From: Winogradskyella tangerina
GTDB taxonomy: Bacteria > Bacteroidota > Bacteroidia > Flavobacteriales > Flavobacteriaceae
NCBI RefSeq assembly: GCF_003260205.1
Contig: NZ_QERF01000001.1
Span: forward strand, 124,001 to 188,000
Direction of reading: 5' to 3'
DNA length: 64,000 nt
Part shown: positions 1-10,236 of the stretch, one piece after another
Layout: every line of letters starts with the position of its first letter
Position numbering within the stretch: position 1 is the stretch's first letter
The notes under the pieces: generated by a model
Seen by the model: the letters and a program-made list of their open reading frames with translations, nothing else
Told to the model about the DNA's origin: nothing
The model's database searches: none
Position numbers and translations under genes: made by a program

Positions 1-175
1 TCCATGATTGATATTTTTAATTGGTTACGCAAATATGACGCAGCAGTTAAAAAAATGTTACACGCTGTGTTGCAACTATAGCGTACGTTTGAGGGTGTTG
101 ACCTTCAAAAATATCAGTAAAAATATAGGCTGGCTCAATTTTAAAAATTTTCAAAAAAAATTTAAAAAAAGTGTT

Positions 176-1594
176 TTATTGTCCTTTTCCGAACACAAAA
201 TTGAGCCCAAATTGAAGTGACAGACTCTGCGCTTTTGCCAAATTTTGATACTCTAAAACGTTATCGGCTAATACATAGAGGTTTAAAGGACCAATATCCG
301 TTGAAACACCCAAACCGACATTAGTAAACGAAAACGAATCAATAGTGTATGTTGCTTTAAATTGTAAACCTTTAAATACCCTACGGTAATAAAAAGCAGT
401 TAAAGCTAATTGTGGTGCCCTTGGTCTTCTTATAGCAAATAGCTGCGCACCCACTGCATTAAGGTAACCACCATCTTCGGCATAGCAATTACAGTCTTTA
501 GATATTTTCTTTCCGAAGCGATAACGCACAGCAGCATTCAATTTTGTCGGGCGCCAAGTGGTATATTTAGTCGCGGTAGAATCAATATCGAAAAGTTCTT
601 CAAAATTATCAGCGATATCATTCCAGTAATCTTCCGCGGTCTGACCCGTCGGAACTTCAGGGAATAAAGGGTTAATCCCTTCATAAACATAAGTGCCTTT
701 CACCCTGTAGGTTTCAATATCTTTTGCATGACGAACAAATCCGACGTCTAATAAACTACCTTCAATGGTCCACTGATCTGAAGGTTGATACGTAAAACCA
801 AAATCTAATCCCAATCCAAGGTTCCCGCCAAATAGCAACCTTTTTCGCAGCGTTTTAATATCATTTGAAATATCTGAGTTGCTATCTTCCGTAAGGCTTG
901 CAATTCCGGACGAGTTGAAGGTAAAATCGATATTGAAGGTATGGATGAGCAGGTTATTTTGTCCTTCTTCTGTAATAAAGGAACCTCGGTTGTCTGTGGA
1001 AGTTACATTAAAAACACTTGAGTAGATCTTTCCTCTGGCACCAAGAGTTAACTTATCATTCATTTTTTTCGTAATACCAACGTGTAACACAGAAAGTACT
1101 TCGCCAGTAAAATTAAGATCACTCACGTCGAATACTCTACCGATATTAGTTGCATTTCCTTCAAAAGCTAAAACAGCATAATCTTTAGGATGATAGGCAA
1201 TGGCATCGGTCTCTAAATACATTCCGAATGATAAGTAGCGATCTTTCTCTATACCACTTCCAAAGGCAAATCCACCCGAAAAAATATCAACTTGTTGCGT
1301 TGCCATGAAAAAGTCGTTATTATCTAATTGAAAAATAACCTGCCTTAGTTTATCACTAAAATCCCTGCCATCATCGGCAAAAAGGTCGAAGGCACTTATA
1401 CCTGACGAACCAAAGCCTAAATGAATGTGTGATATTAAGGGTAAGCCGACAAACAATTCGTTATCTGGTGTTGTACTTGGATTTATTAATACAGATTGTG
1501 GTATATCGTTGAAGCCAAATAACAATTGTTTATTTTGAGCAAAGGTTACAAACCCAAATAGCATAAGGACTATGACGATTACCCTTTTGCTCAT
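176..1594 (-). CDS. DUF5723 family outer-membrane protein
   Basis: This 472-residue protein begins with a clear Sec signal peptide (residues 1-19, ending TFAQ) and is rich in alternating beta-strand, glycine and aromatic residues, as expected of an outer-membrane beta-barrel. The early motif with INPSTTPDNELFVGLP and the closing strand LQFGLNFVFGKGQ match the Bacteroidota DUF5723 (PorV/FadL-like) proteins as I recall them. Its function is not known. The gene lies 2 bp after the lipoprotein gene on its right, so the two are probably one transcription unit and may form a surface pair. Nothing suggests truncation. Confidence 0.75.
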   Translation of the reverse strand: MSKRVIVIVLMLFGFVTFAQNKQLLFGFNDIPQSVLINPSTTPDNELFVGLPLISHIHLGFGSSGISAFDLFADDGRDFSDKLRQVIFQLDNNDFFMATQQVDIFSGGFAFGSGIEKDRYLSFGMYLETDAIAYHPKDYAVLAFEGNATNIGRVFDVSDLNFTGEVLSVLHVGITKKMNDKLTLGARGKIYSSVFNVTSTDNRGSFITEEGQNNLLIHTFNIDFTFNSSGIASLTEDSNSDISNDIKTLRKRLLFGGNLGLGLDFGFTYQPSDQWTIEGSLLDVGFVRHAKDIETYRVKGTYVYEGINPLFPEVPTGQTAEDYWNDIADNFEELFDIDSTATKYTTWRPTKLNAAVRYRFGKKISKDCNCYAEDGGYLNAVGAQLFAIRRPRAPQLALTAFYYRRVFKGLQFKATYTIDSFSFTNVGLGVSTDIGPLNLYVLADNVLEYQNLAKAQSLSLQFGLNFVFGKGQ

Positions 1595-1596
1595 AT

Positions 1597-2166
1597 CTAA
1601 GCACTTAGGTTTAGATAAAATAGACCTTTCGATTTGAGTATAATCCGACCTGTAGAATTCTCATTAAGTGTTGAACCGTCAGAACTAGGAAGGAGTCTCA
1701 AAGTAATCACAAGTTTGGTGGTCTGCTTAAGTGCTTCAAGGCGTTCATTTTCATAAACTTCTGTAACCATAGTGATCACTTCATTTGAGCCATTTGAAGG
1801 TAAAGCTTCAAAAGTAAAGACATCTAACAAGGTATCTGATTCATCTAGGAACTCAACATCTAATTCAAAACTGCGATCAATGGAATTCGTGACTTCAAAA
1901 ACTAAATCGGTCCGCACTAAATTATCAATTACGAATTGCTCTGTGAATATTTCAATATTAGCAATAGAATCGCGCACCGTTTCAATTTCAGTACCATTTT
2001 CAGAAAAGCGAGATGCCTCAACATCTGTATAAACAACACTAGCTGCTACAATGGGAGTTAGAGTTAAATTTTCTGCTTGGTTAAAATCTACATCTTTTAC
2101 GCAAGACGTGCAGGTTAAGATTAATATGAAGAAACAGACAATATAGTTTAACTTACTGTTTAGCAT
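1597..2166 (-). CDS. Hypothetical lipoprotein
   Basis: A 189-residue protein with a lipoprotein signal peptide: hydrophobic residues 8-18 followed by a CTSC lipobox with Cys22 as the likely lipidated residue. The rest is mainly beta with many Asp, Glu and Thr residues and no motif I recognise. It starts the two-gene unit with the DUF5723 barrel protein, to which it may be functionally tied. Most flavobacterial lipoproteins of this type face the periplasm or the cell surface; which applies here cannot be told from sequence. Confidence 0.7.
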   Translation of the reverse strand: MLNSKLNYIVCFFILILTCTSCVKDVDFNQAENLTLTPIVAASVVYTDVEASRFSENGTEIETVRDSIANIEIFTEQFVIDNLVRTDLVFEVTNSIDRSFELDVEFLDESDTLLDVFTFEALPSNGSNEVITMVTEVYENERLEALKQTTKLVITLRLLPSSDGSTLNENSTGRIILKSKGLFYLNLSA

Positions 2167-2223
2167 GAATTTGGGTGTTATTACATGCTAAGGTAACGTA
2201 TTAAATCAAAAACATATTGTTGG

Positions 2224-3726
2224 CTATCTATTTCTCCAGAAGAAAGGTGTTAGTAATATTAGTACCGTAAAGAGTTCTAAACGTCCTAATAACATCATAA
2301 ATGACGCCCACCATTTGCCTAGCGCAGGAAGCGCCGCATAATTATTTACTGGTCCGAAATCACCAAGAGCTGGACCCACATTTCCTAAGCTAGAGGCCGA
2401 AAGCCCAATAGCCGAGGTAAAGTCTATTTGAAACATTGAAAATACCAGCGCACCAATAATAAAAGAAAGCATATACAGTATGAAGAATCCTAAGACATTG
2501 AATACAATATCTTTTGACACCGATTTTGTATTATACCGCACTGGTAGAATTGCATTTGGGTGAAGGGAACGCTTAAATTCTAGAAAACCATTTTTGATGA
2601 GAATAAGATGTCGTACCACTTTTACACCACCAGACGTACTTCCGGCAGAACCTCCTAAAAACATTAACCCGAAAAAGAATACGGTTAAAAAGGGTGTCCA
2701 CATGGTGTAATCGGCAGTAACAAATCCTGTGGTGGTAACAATAGCTAATACCTGAAATAAGCCATGTCTAATGGAGCTTTCACCTTCTCCAAGTACCATA
2801 GGATGATCTACAGACGATTGTGAAACATCAGCTCTAAAATAAATAAGAAGTGCAGCAACTATAGTAAACGCAAGTATGAACCTGAAATACAGTTTGAATT
2901 CATCATCCTTCACGATCTTGGTAACATTACCCTTGAACAGGTAGTAGCTGAGAACAAAATTTGTACCTGCCAAAAACATGAAGAAAATAATTATATACTG
3001 TACCGCCGGATTATCATTCCAGTGCGCGATACTAGCGTTTTTGGTCGAAAATCCTCCAGTTGAAAGCGTACTCAAGGCATGGTTAATGGCATCAAAAAAA
3101 GACATCCCTGCCACTTGAAGTAAAATCGTTTCGGCAACTGTATATCCGAAGTAAATAAGCCACAAGCGCTTGGCAGTATCTGTTATTCTGGGGTGTAATT
3201 TATCACCGCCAGGACCAGGAGCTTCAGCCGCAAAGAGCTGCATTCCTCCAACGCCTAGTAATGGTAGAATGGCAATGGCCAGTACTATAATTCCCATACC
3301 TCCAATCCAATGGGTCATACTTCGCCAAAAAAGGACGCCTTCGGGTAGAATTTCTATATCATTGAGAATACTTGCACCTGTTGTGGTATAGCCAGACATG
3401 GTCTCAAAAAAGGCTTCTGTAAATGATGGAATGGCTTCAGTAGCGATATACGGTAGTGTTCCTGTAAGTGACATCACAATCCAGCCAAAAGCCACAACAA
3501 TATAGCCTTCGCGCTTATTCATTTCCTTACGGTGATTTCTCGTAGCATACATGGCTACTCCACCCATCAGTAAGGTTGCCAAACTGGCTAGAAACATATT
3601 TATAGTTACACCGTCTTGATAGATCAAACTCATCAAGGTTGCCAATAACATAAAGCCGCCATTAAATAGCAGTAGCAGTCCAAAAAAATGGAAAATGATT
3701 TTATAATTAAGATGCATTCGCGCCAT
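2224..3726 (-). CDS. trkH: Trk-type potassium uptake protein TrkH
   Basis: The 500-residue inner-membrane subunit of the Trk potassium uptake system, with about ten hydrophobic segments. Four pore-loop selectivity motifs are visible: TTTGAS (residues 114-119), LSTGGFS, TTTGFVTADY and SLGNVGPAL. This is the TrkH/KtrB/HKT fold, and the length matches TrkH. It follows trkA by 8 bp on the same strand, so channel and gating subunit are co-transcribed. The start beginning MARMHLNY is accepted because it sits just after trkA; the second Met (residue 4) would also be possible. Confidence 0.95.
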   Translation of the reverse strand: MARMHLNYKIIFHFFGLLLLFNGGFMLLATLMSLIYQDGVTINMFLASLATLLMGGVAMYATRNHRKEMNKREGYIVVAFGWIVMSLTGTLPYIATEAIPSFTEAFFETMSGYTTTGASILNDIEILPEGVLFWRSMTHWIGGMGIIVLAIAILPLLGVGGMQLFAAEAPGPGGDKLHPRITDTAKRLWLIYFGYTVAETILLQVAGMSFFDAINHALSTLSTGGFSTKNASIAHWNDNPAVQYIIIFFMFLAGTNFVLSYYLFKGNVTKIVKDDEFKLYFRFILAFTIVAALLIYFRADVSQSSVDHPMVLGEGESSIRHGLFQVLAIVTTTGFVTADYTMWTPFLTVFFFGLMFLGGSAGSTSGGVKVVRHLILIKNGFLEFKRSLHPNAILPVRYNTKSVSKDIVFNVLGFFILYMLSFIIGALVFSMFQIDFTSAIGLSASSLGNVGPALGDFGPVNNYAALPALGKWWASFMMLLGRLELFTVLILLTPFFWRNR

Positions 3727-3734
3727 ACTAGCGA

Positions 3735-5084
3735 TTATGAGAAAAAGGCTTCTACTTCAGAAATTGAGCGTGGTAAACAACATACCACAACACGATCACC
3801 AGCTTCAATTTTAAAACTTCCCAACGGAATTAATCCGGTGCCGTTTCGAATAACTCCACCAAAAATAGCTGATCTTGGGAAATCGAGTTCTTTAATAATT
3901 TTATTAGTGATTTTAGAATTTGGTTTTACAACAAATTCTAAAAGCTCCGCATTCATGTTGGCAAGCTTGGTCATGGCCACAACTTCTCCTTTTCTAATAT
4001 ATCTAAATATATTGTTTGCAGCCAAAAGTTTCTTATTAATTAGTGTGTCAACACCAATAGATTGCGATAATTGATAATAATCCATATTCTCAACTAAAGC
4101 AATTGTTTTTTTAACACCTTTTGATTTAGCCAAAAGACAGGACATGATATTAGTTTCAGAATTACCTGTTACTGAAATAAAGGCATCCATATCGCCGATA
4201 TTCTCTTCATCTAAAATTTCAACATTTCTGCCATCACCACAGATCACTAAAGCATTTGGAAGTCGATCAGCCAAATCTTCAGCCATCGATTTGCGGCTTT
4301 CAACTAATTTTACATTAAACTTGCTTTTACAGAGGTCTCTGGCCGTTTTATATCCAATTTTACTACCACCAAGAATCATTACATTCTTGATCTGACTTTT
4401 AACTTTTCCTGAGAGATCAAACAATTCAGCATCGCCGCCCTTAGATGTCATAAATACCACCTTGTCCCCTTCTTTAAATTGGGTATCACCTCGTGGTATT
4501 ATGGTATACTGAGTGGCATAACGTTGAATGGCAATTGGGATAAAGTGTAATTCTGAATAGATCTCTGCGGCCTCTCTAACCGTCTTTCCGACGAAAGTTG
4601 CTGTTCGAGACAAACGCAAACCTAACATGGTTAATGCACCATCTTCAAACTCATAGGTGTCATTAAAACCGTATTGGTTGAGTAATAATTCGATTTCTGA
4701 AGCTGCTAGCGATTCAGGTGAAATCAATTCATCGATTCCAAACTGTGAAAACCCAATGGTTTCTTTCTCTTCAATAAATTCAGTGTTCGAAATTCTTGCA
4801 ATCGTACGTTGTGCACCCAATTGCTTGGCCAGAACACAGGCCGTAATATTTGTAGTTTCAGAAGAAGTTACTGCAATAAACAAGGCAGAAGATTCTATAC
4901 GCGCTTCTCTAAGGATAGAAATAGAGGTAGCATCACCTTTAATGGTTTTGATATCTAAATGCTCTCCGGCATAAGATAGGCTATCTTTTCTTGTATCGAT
5001 AAGGGTAATCTCTTGCGACTCGTAGGATAATAATTTTGCTAAATGAAATCCTACCTCTCCAGCACCTGCGATAATTATTTTCAT
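3735..5084 (-). CDS. trkA: Trk system potassium-gating subunit TrkA
   Basis: A 449-residue cytosolic regulator that binds NAD(H)/nucleotides and gates TrkH. It contains two RCK units in tandem. The first begins with the Rossmann motif GAGEVGFHLA (residues 7-16) and the second with LGGSKIGYKTA around residues 234-244; each Rossmann domain is followed by an RCK-C (TrkA_C) subdomain. Length and duplicated architecture are those of full TrkA rather than single-unit KtrA. It is the first gene of the trkAH unit; a TATATTTG box lies about 25 bp upstream on the same strand. Confidence 0.95.
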   Translation of the reverse strand: MKIIIAGAGEVGFHLAKLLSYESQEITLIDTRKDSLSYAGEHLDIKTIKGDATSISILREARIESSALFIAVTSSETTNITACVLAKQLGAQRTIARISNTEFIEEKETIGFSQFGIDELISPESLAASEIELLLNQYGFNDTYEFEDGALTMLGLRLSRTATFVGKTVREAAEIYSELHFIPIAIQRYATQYTIIPRGDTQFKEGDKVVFMTSKGGDAELFDLSGKVKSQIKNVMILGGSKIGYKTARDLCKSKFNVKLVESRKSMAEDLADRLPNALVICGDGRNVEILDEENIGDMDAFISVTGNSETNIMSCLLAKSKGVKKTIALVENMDYYQLSQSIGVDTLINKKLLAANNIFRYIRKGEVVAMTKLANMNAELLEFVVKPNSKITNKIIKELDFPRSAIFGGVIRNGTGLIPLGSFKIEAGDRVVVCCLPRSISEVEAFFS

Positions 5085-5108
5085 CGTGAATTGTTCCTAA
5101 TAAACATG

Positions 5109-5116
5109 CAAATATA
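5109..5116 (-). promoter_or_regulatory. Putative -7 box of the trkAH promoter
   Basis: Read on the minus strand this is TATATTTG, the Bacteroidota TAnnTTTG -7 element, 25 bp upstream of the trkA start. A clear TTG -33 element is not visible at the usual spacing, so the call rests on the -7 box and its position. Confidence 0.5.
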
Positions 5117-5256
5117 GAAAGAAGTTCTAAGTTGGAAAGCCAGAATTCCCTTAAAGTTAAGTTACCATTTGAAGCTTTTAACGATTCGTGAAGAAATTCA
5201 GAAAAACTTTAATACACTTTAAACACTTACAACTTCAAGGACTTAGATGTTATCCG

Positions 5257-5264
5257 TATATTTG
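5257..5264 (+). promoter_or_regulatory. Putative -7 box of the ubiE-porT promoter
   Basis: TATATTTG, matching the Bacteroidota TAnnTTTG -7 consensus, 14 bp before the ubiE start. The implied leader is very short. No good TTG -33 match is visible. It lies back to back with the trkAH promoter in a 194-bp divergent spacer. Confidence 0.55.
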
Positions 5265-5278
5265 CCAAAATTTTTTTA

Positions 5279-6010
5279 ATGGCTGAAAAAGTAAAACCTT
5301 ATAAAAATAGTGAGGCGTCCAAAAAAGAGCAGATCACGGAAATGTTCGACACCATTTCTAATGAATACGATGGACTCAACCGTGTTATTTCTCTAGGTAT
5401 TGATGTAAAATGGAGACGGAAAGTTGTTAAAATAGTTTCTGAAAAAAAACCTGAAAATATCCTCGATATTGCCACAGGAACTGGTGATCTTGCTATAAAT
5501 CTTACCGTTACTAATGCCAAAGAAATTGTTGGTTTGGATATAAGTAATGGTATGCTTGAAGTAGGACGAAAGAAAATTGCATCTAAAAATTTAGATGACA
5601 CCATTTCAATGGTTGTGGGCGATTCTGAAGATCTTCCTTTTGAAGATAACACCTTCGATGCCATCACTGTGGCCTTTGGCGTTAGAAATTTTGAAAACCT
5701 TGAAAAAGGTCTAGCTGAAATTTTAAGAGTATTGAAACCTGACGGAATTTTCGTGATCCTAGAAACTTCTGTTCCAACAAATCCAATCTACAAGTTTGGT
5801 TATAATATCTACTCGAAAGTGGTATTACCAACGGTAGGAAAATTGTTTTCAAAAGATAAAATTGCGTATAATTACCTCAGCGAATCTGCATCGGTATTTC
5901 CATATGGCGAAGCGTTAAACAATATTTTAAGAAAAATTGGGTTTATTAATGTCGAAGATAAACCACAAACGCTAGGCGTAGCCACCATTTATACCGCATC
6001 TAAAGCCTAA
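5279..6010 (+). CDS. ubiE: Demethylmenaquinone methyltransferase UbiE/MenG
   Basis: A 243-residue class I SAM-dependent methyltransferase for the last step of menaquinone synthesis. The SAM-binding motif I is [14 protein letters not shown] (about residues 62-75), and the family signature [15 protein letters not shown] is present near residue 130. The N-terminal [17 protein letters not shown] is the standard UbiE/Coq5 opening. Bacteroidota use menaquinone, so the MenG role is more likely than ubiquinone synthesis. It is followed by porT after 2 bp, an arrangement I recall from other flavobacteria. Confidence 0.95.
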   Translation: MAEKVKPYKNSEASKKEQITEMFDTISNEYDGLNRVISLGIDVKWRRKVVKIVSEKKPENILDIATGTGDLAINLTVTNAKEIVGLDISNGMLEVGRKKIASKNLDDTISMVVGDSEDLPFEDNTFDAITVAFGVRNFENLEKGLAEILRVLKPDGIFVILETSVPTNPIYKFGYNIYSKVVLPTVGKLFSKDKIAYNYLSESASVFPYGEALNNILRKIGFINVEDKPQTLGVATIYTASKA

Positions 6011-6012
6011 TT

Positions 6013-6729
6013 ATGAAGAAAATCATAGTTTTTGTAGCCTTATTATTATCCTTCCAAATGGCAACTGCACAGTTGTTTACCAAGGAAAAAGTTGCTAATA
6101 ATATTGACAACATCGACCAAAAGTTTTTGTCGTGGGGTTATTTTTTGGGCTTTAATCAATATGATTTTAAGTTCAACTATAACGAAGATCTTTCTGATAT
6201 TCTGGTTGATAAAACCTTCGGATTTCACTTAGGTCTTATCGGTGATATGCGAATTAACGACTATTTAAATCTTCGTCTCGAACCAGGTGTGTTCTTTACT
6301 ACAAGAAACCTCATGTATGACGAAAGTTACTTTGCCGGACAAGAATTTAACGATTCTGATTTAATGCGTGAAGTAAAATCGACCTACATTCATGTGCCAT
6401 TATTGTTGAAAATATCCACAAAGCGCATCAATAATTTCAAGCCATTTATTATTGGTGGTGTATCTACAGCCTTAAATTTATCGAGTAACGAGGAAAATCC
6501 TGACGATAATAGTGCTGGTGAATTCAGAATGAAAAGAAATACCTATTTCTATGAGATTGGATTTGGCATTGACCTTTACCTTCTTTACTTCAAATTTACA
6601 CCGTCAATTAGAGCTATCTTCGCTATGAACGATGAGATTGTTAGAGATGCAGACCCTAATAGTCCTTGGACAGGTAATGTTGCTAAAATGCAAACCCGAG
6701 GGATCTTTATCAATTTTACGTTTCAATAG
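6013..6729 (+). CDS. porT: Type IX secretion component PorT
   Basis: A 238-residue outer-membrane beta-barrel protein with a Sec signal peptide (cleaved after ATA at about residue 19). The conserved PorT stretches are visible: FLGFNQYDFKFNY near residue 45, LRLEPGVFFTTRNL near 95, and a final strand GIFINFTFQ. PorT is required for T9SS secretion and gliding in Flavobacterium and Porphyromonas. Three T9SS substrates lie 40 kb away in this window, so the pathway is active in this genome. The 3' end overlaps the convergent SpoU methyltransferase gene by 14 bp. Confidence 0.88.
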   Translation: MKKIIVFVALLLSFQMATAQLFTKEKVANNIDNIDQKFLSWGYFLGFNQYDFKFNYNEDLSDILVDKTFGFHLGLIGDMRINDYLNLRLEPGVFFTTRNLMYDESYFAGQEFNDSDLMREVKSTYIHVPLLLKISTKRINNFKPFIIGGVSTALNLSSNEENPDDNSAGEFRMKRNTYFYEIGFGIDLYLLYFKFTPSIRAIFAMNDEIVRDADPNSPWTGNVAKMQTRGIFINFTFQ

Positions 6730-7450
6730 AACGCCTTTTAAATTCACTTAAAACAATCGCTGTTGCAGTTGCAACATTGAGACTTTCAGTTTCATTATGA
6801 CTCCCAAATTGCGGAATGGACAATCGTTTGCTAACCGTTTTACTGATTTCTTCAGATATACCATTGGCCTCGTTACCCATAATGATAACTCCAGTTGTTG
6901 GTAATTCTGAATGATAAATATTTTCACCGTCCATATATGTTCCGAAGATAGCGCCCTGATAATTCAAGATGAAATCATCAAGCGCTGTATAGCTCACGTT
7001 AACTCGTGTGAGCGAACCCATAGTAGCCTGTACAACCTTCGGATTAAAACAATCAACCGTATTGTTGCTACAAACTAAATCTGTAATTCCATACCAGTCG
7101 CAAAGGCGAATAATAGTGCCTAAATTACCAGGATCTCTTATCGCGTCTAATGCCACAATTAAAGCGTTCTTGTTTATAGATTTTGACTTGGGAATTTTAA
7201 AGATTGCCAGAGCCGTATTAGGATTTTTTAATGATGAAATCTTTTTCAGTTCGGCTTCAGAAATGTTAAATAATACGTCATTATGAACCTTGAACAGGTC
7301 TTGGGTCGTATATAACGCATGAAGTTCTACATCTGAATTCAAAAATTCATTGATGCCCTTAATGCCCTCAACTATAAACAAGCCTTGCTGTTGTCGGTAT
7401 TTTTTTTGAGCTAAACTTTTAATTAATTTTATTTGATTCTTTGATAACAT
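6716..7450 (-). CDS. SpoU-family RNA 2'-O-methyltransferase
   Basis: A 244-residue TrmH/SpoU (SPOUT) methyltransferase that methylates a ribose 2'-OH in rRNA or tRNA. The three family motifs are present: NLGTIIRLCDWYGI (motif 1, about residue 117), IIMGNEANGIS (motif 2, about 190) and the knot ending in SLNVATATAIVLSEF (motif 3). The N-terminal 75 residues look like the RNA-binding substrate domain of the RlmB type. The exact RNA target cannot be assigned. The gene converges on porT with a 14-bp overlap and diverges from the TamL-like gene. Confidence 0.88.
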   Translation of the reverse strand: MLSKNQIKLIKSLAQKKYRQQQGLFIVEGIKGINEFLNSDVELHALYTTQDLFKVHNDVLFNISEAELKKISSLKNPNTALAIFKIPKSKSINKNALIVALDAIRDPGNLGTIIRLCDWYGITDLVCSNNTVDCFNPKVVQATMGSLTRVNVSYTALDDFILNYQGAIFGTYMDGENIYHSELPTTGVIIMGNEANGISEEISKTVSKRLSIPQFGSHNETESLNVATATAIVLSEFKRRSIET

Positions 7451-7549
7451 AAAATGTCTTTACATTTGTTAGCATAATTACAAAGTAAACCTTTTTGGAC
7501 TAATTTTTGTTTAAGCAATCCATATCAATAAATCATAGACCTATAAAGC

Positions 7550-10114
7550 TTGCAAGTTCCCTTCACAATACTAAATAAATATCGCAGTATCTTATTCAAG
7601 CTTTGCTTGTTCTTTTCTGTGGTACTTTTAAACTCTTGTGATGTAGTAAAGCGCGTTAAGTCTAACGAGCACCTTATTACCAAAAACACCATTATTGTTG
7701 ATGAAAAGGTCACAAAAGAAGAGCGTGTAAATAATCTAATCATTCAGAAAACTAATTCGGGTATCGATCGTTTTTTGGGGTTTCCTTTGCGGCTTCATGT
7801 CTATAATTTAGCACGCCCAAATATCGATTCCATTCTCGAAGCTAAAGTTTTGAGCGATTCTTCTAAAGTTAAATGGAAATCGAAAGTTTTATCTAGAAAG
7901 CAGTTCGATAGAGAAATTCAATCGCGTAAAAATTTTAATAGTTGGTTAAAGCGTACAGGTGAGGCACCCACAATTCTAGATGAAGATAAAACGGCTAATA
8001 CCGTTCTTAAGCTAAGAAAATATTATTACACCAAGGGTTGGTTCGACAATGAGGTTACTTATGACATTCAAAAAGACAGCACAAAAAGAGCTCAGGTAAC
8101 TTATAATGTTACTCGCAAAGACCCTTATTTTTTAGATTCTATTACTCCGATTATTAGTAGTCCGGCTATAGATTCTTTATACAGTGATTTTAATAAGGGA
8201 TCACTATTAGTGAAAGGCGAACAATACGACGAGCAAAATTATGAGCGCGAGCGCGAACGTATTAATGATTATTTACGAAATCACGGATTCTATTATTTCG
8301 GGCAAGATTACATCAGGTTTGTAACCGACACGATAGGCACCGATCATAAAGTCAATACAGAACTTGTAATTGCAGACCGGGTGATCAGAACCGATGATTC
8401 AACTACTGTTGAGCCTTTCAAAATTTATAAGATCAAGGACGTCAATATTTTTACAGACGATAATTTCGCCAATCAATCTAAAGCTATATCCGACACTACG
8501 GTCTACAAGGACTATTCATTATATAGCAAGGAAAAACTCAGGTTTAGACCCAAAGCATTGACGGATGCCGTTTTTATTAATAAAGGTGATATTTATAGTG
8601 ATATTGCCCGTAGCCGGACTTCGCGATATCTCAACGATCTCCAAATGTTTAGGTACCCTCGAATTGAATACCTCGAAAACAGAGAAGACACCACACTTAC
8701 GGCCAATATTTATCTTGAGCCAAAGAAAAAATATGCATTGAGTCTCGATTTGGATGTCTCTCAAAGTAATATTCAGACCATAGGATTTTCAGTAACTCCG
8801 GGATTAAAGATCAGGAATATTTTTAGAGGTGCCGAAACACTAGAATTAAGTGGAATTGCAGCTATTGGTGCTTCAGAAGACGGAAATGACAATGACGAAA
8901 CGTTTTTCGATATTAACGAGTTTGGTGGCAATATCAGATTAACAATACCTCGGTTATTTACGCCTTTCAATACCGAAAGTATCATTCCGAAATACATGTC
9001 ACCAAGTACTGCCATTAACCTATCGACAACAAGTCAGCAGAACATCGGATTAGACAAGCAAACACTTTCTGGATTATTGAGTTACAACTGGGCACCGAAA
9101 CCAACGGTTACCAACGTGCTCGAATTATTCAATGTGCAGTTTGTAAAAAATCTAAATACTAGCAATTACTTTGGGGTTTATTCTACATCGTATAACCGAC
9201 TTAATGGCATTGCGCAAGATATTGGCTATATTCCTTCTAACGACAACTTAAGCTTTCCTAGTGAAACAGATCAATTTATTAATGATGTACTTACCGAAAA
9301 TACGAGTTTAAGTCCAGGTGATGACGATTTTATAGCGGTTAATAATATTGAAGAGCGAAAACAACGACTTACTGAAAATAACCTCATCTTCTCTTCGAGT
9401 TTTGATTATGTAAAAGACAAGCGAACCAACATTTTTGATAATAGTTTTTCCATTTTCAAATGGCGTGTAGAGTTAGCAGGAAATTTATTGTCTAACCTGT
9501 CAGAATTATTTGGTTCTACGCAAAATGCCGATGGTAATTATGAGGTGTTTGGTGTGGCTTTTTCGCAGTATTTTAAGACTGAGATCGATTATATAAAGTA
9601 TTTTGATATGGGGCAGAAGAATGTTTTTGCCTTTAGAAGTTACGCCGGAATTGCAATTCCGTATGGTAACTCCAATAGTATACCATTTGCAGAAAGTTTC
9701 TTTGCTGGTGGACCAAACGACAACAGAGCATGGACAGCCTATAATCTTGGACCCGGAAGCTCTTCAACCACAAACGAATTTAACGAAGCAAACTTCAAAA
9801 TTCATCTTAGTGCAGAACAGCGTTTTGGGCTGTTTGGCGATCTTAGAGGTGCACTATTTATTGATGCTGGTAATATTTGGAATGTATTAGATAATGTTGA
9901 AGATGATAGAGCGACGTTTACAAATTTCAACTCGCTTCAGGATATAGCCGTTGGATCTGGATTTGGCTTACGTTATGATTTCGATTTCTTCGTCCTCCGT
10001 GTCGATACAGGATTTAAAACTTACGAGCCTTCCTTACCCGAAGGTAATCGATGGTTTAAAAATTACAATTTCAGAAATGCCGTTTATAACATCGGAATTA
10101 ACTATCCGTTCTAA
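7550..10114 (+). CDS. tamL: BamA/TamA-family outer-membrane lipoprotein (TamL-like)
   Basis: An 854-residue Omp85-family protein that combines a lipoprotein signal (LLNSC, Cys30) with POTRA-like repeats in the N-terminal half and a 16-strand-type surface-antigen barrel at the C-terminus, ending GINYPF. A lipidated Omp85 protein is the hallmark of TamL, the Bacteroidota partner of TamB in outer-membrane assembly. The start is TTG, because an in-frame TAA lies 6 bp upstream and no ATG or GTG gives the full signal peptide. The order ubiE-porT-spoU-tamL is, as I recall, shared with Flavobacterium. Function as TamL rather than an accessory BamA is inferred. Confidence 0.82.
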   Translation: MQVPFTILNKYRSILFKLCLFFSVVLLNSCDVVKRVKSNEHLITKNTIIVDEKVTKEERVNNLIIQKTNSGIDRFLGFPLRLHVYNLARPNIDSILEAKVLSDSSKVKWKSKVLSRKQFDREIQSRKNFNSWLKRTGEAPTILDEDKTANTVLKLRKYYYTKGWFDNEVTYDIQKDSTKRAQVTYNVTRKDPYFLDSITPIISSPAIDSLYSDFNKGSLLVKGEQYDEQNYERERERINDYLRNHGFYYFGQDYIRFVTDTIGTDHKVNTELVIADRVIRTDDSTTVEPFKIYKIKDVNIFTDDNFANQSKAISDTTVYKDYSLYSKEKLRFRPKALTDAVFINKGDIYSDIARSRTSRYLNDLQMFRYPRIEYLENREDTTLTANIYLEPKKKYALSLDLDVSQSNIQTIGFSVTPGLKIRNIFRGAETLELSGIAAIGASEDGNDNDETFFDINEFGGNIRLTIPRLFTPFNTESIIPKYMSPSTAINLSTTSQQNIGLDKQTLSGLLSYNWAPKPTVTNVLELFNVQFVKNLNTSNYFGVYSTSYNRLNGIAQDIGYIPSNDNLSFPSETDQFINDVLTENTSLSPGDDDFIAVNNIEERKQRLTENNLIFSSSFDYVKDKRTNIFDNSFSIFKWRVELAGNLLSNLSELFGSTQNADGNYEVFGVAFSQYFKTEIDYIKYFDMGQKNVFAFRSYAGIAIPYGNSNSIPFAESFFAGGPNDNRAWTAYNLGPGSSSTTNEFNEANFKIHLSAEQRFGLFGDLRGALFIDAGNIWNVLDNVEDDRATFTNFNSLQDIAVGSGFGLRYDFDFFVLRVDTGFKTYEPSLPEGNRWFKNYNFRNAVYNIGINYPF

Positions 10115-10236
10115 TTATTCTTCAGGCTGAAAAGCGATATCGTTTTCGCAAATTTTATCTATGATTATTCGATAAAAACTGTCAATTAGGTCTTCAAAAT
10201 TATGTATTTTTGAAATCTAATTTCAATCATAAAATT

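Noticed and set aside
8-220. Reading frame on the plus strand at the window start
   Set aside because: It overlaps the 3' end of the DUF5723 gene on the other strand, has no domain or signal, and a composition typical of AT-rich non-coding DNA. Bases 1-175 show nothing I can name.
7484-7515. AAACCTTTTTGGAC upstream of the TamL-like gene as a fourth ECF-like promoter
   Set aside because: The downstream AGTCTTA-type box is absent at the expected spacing.
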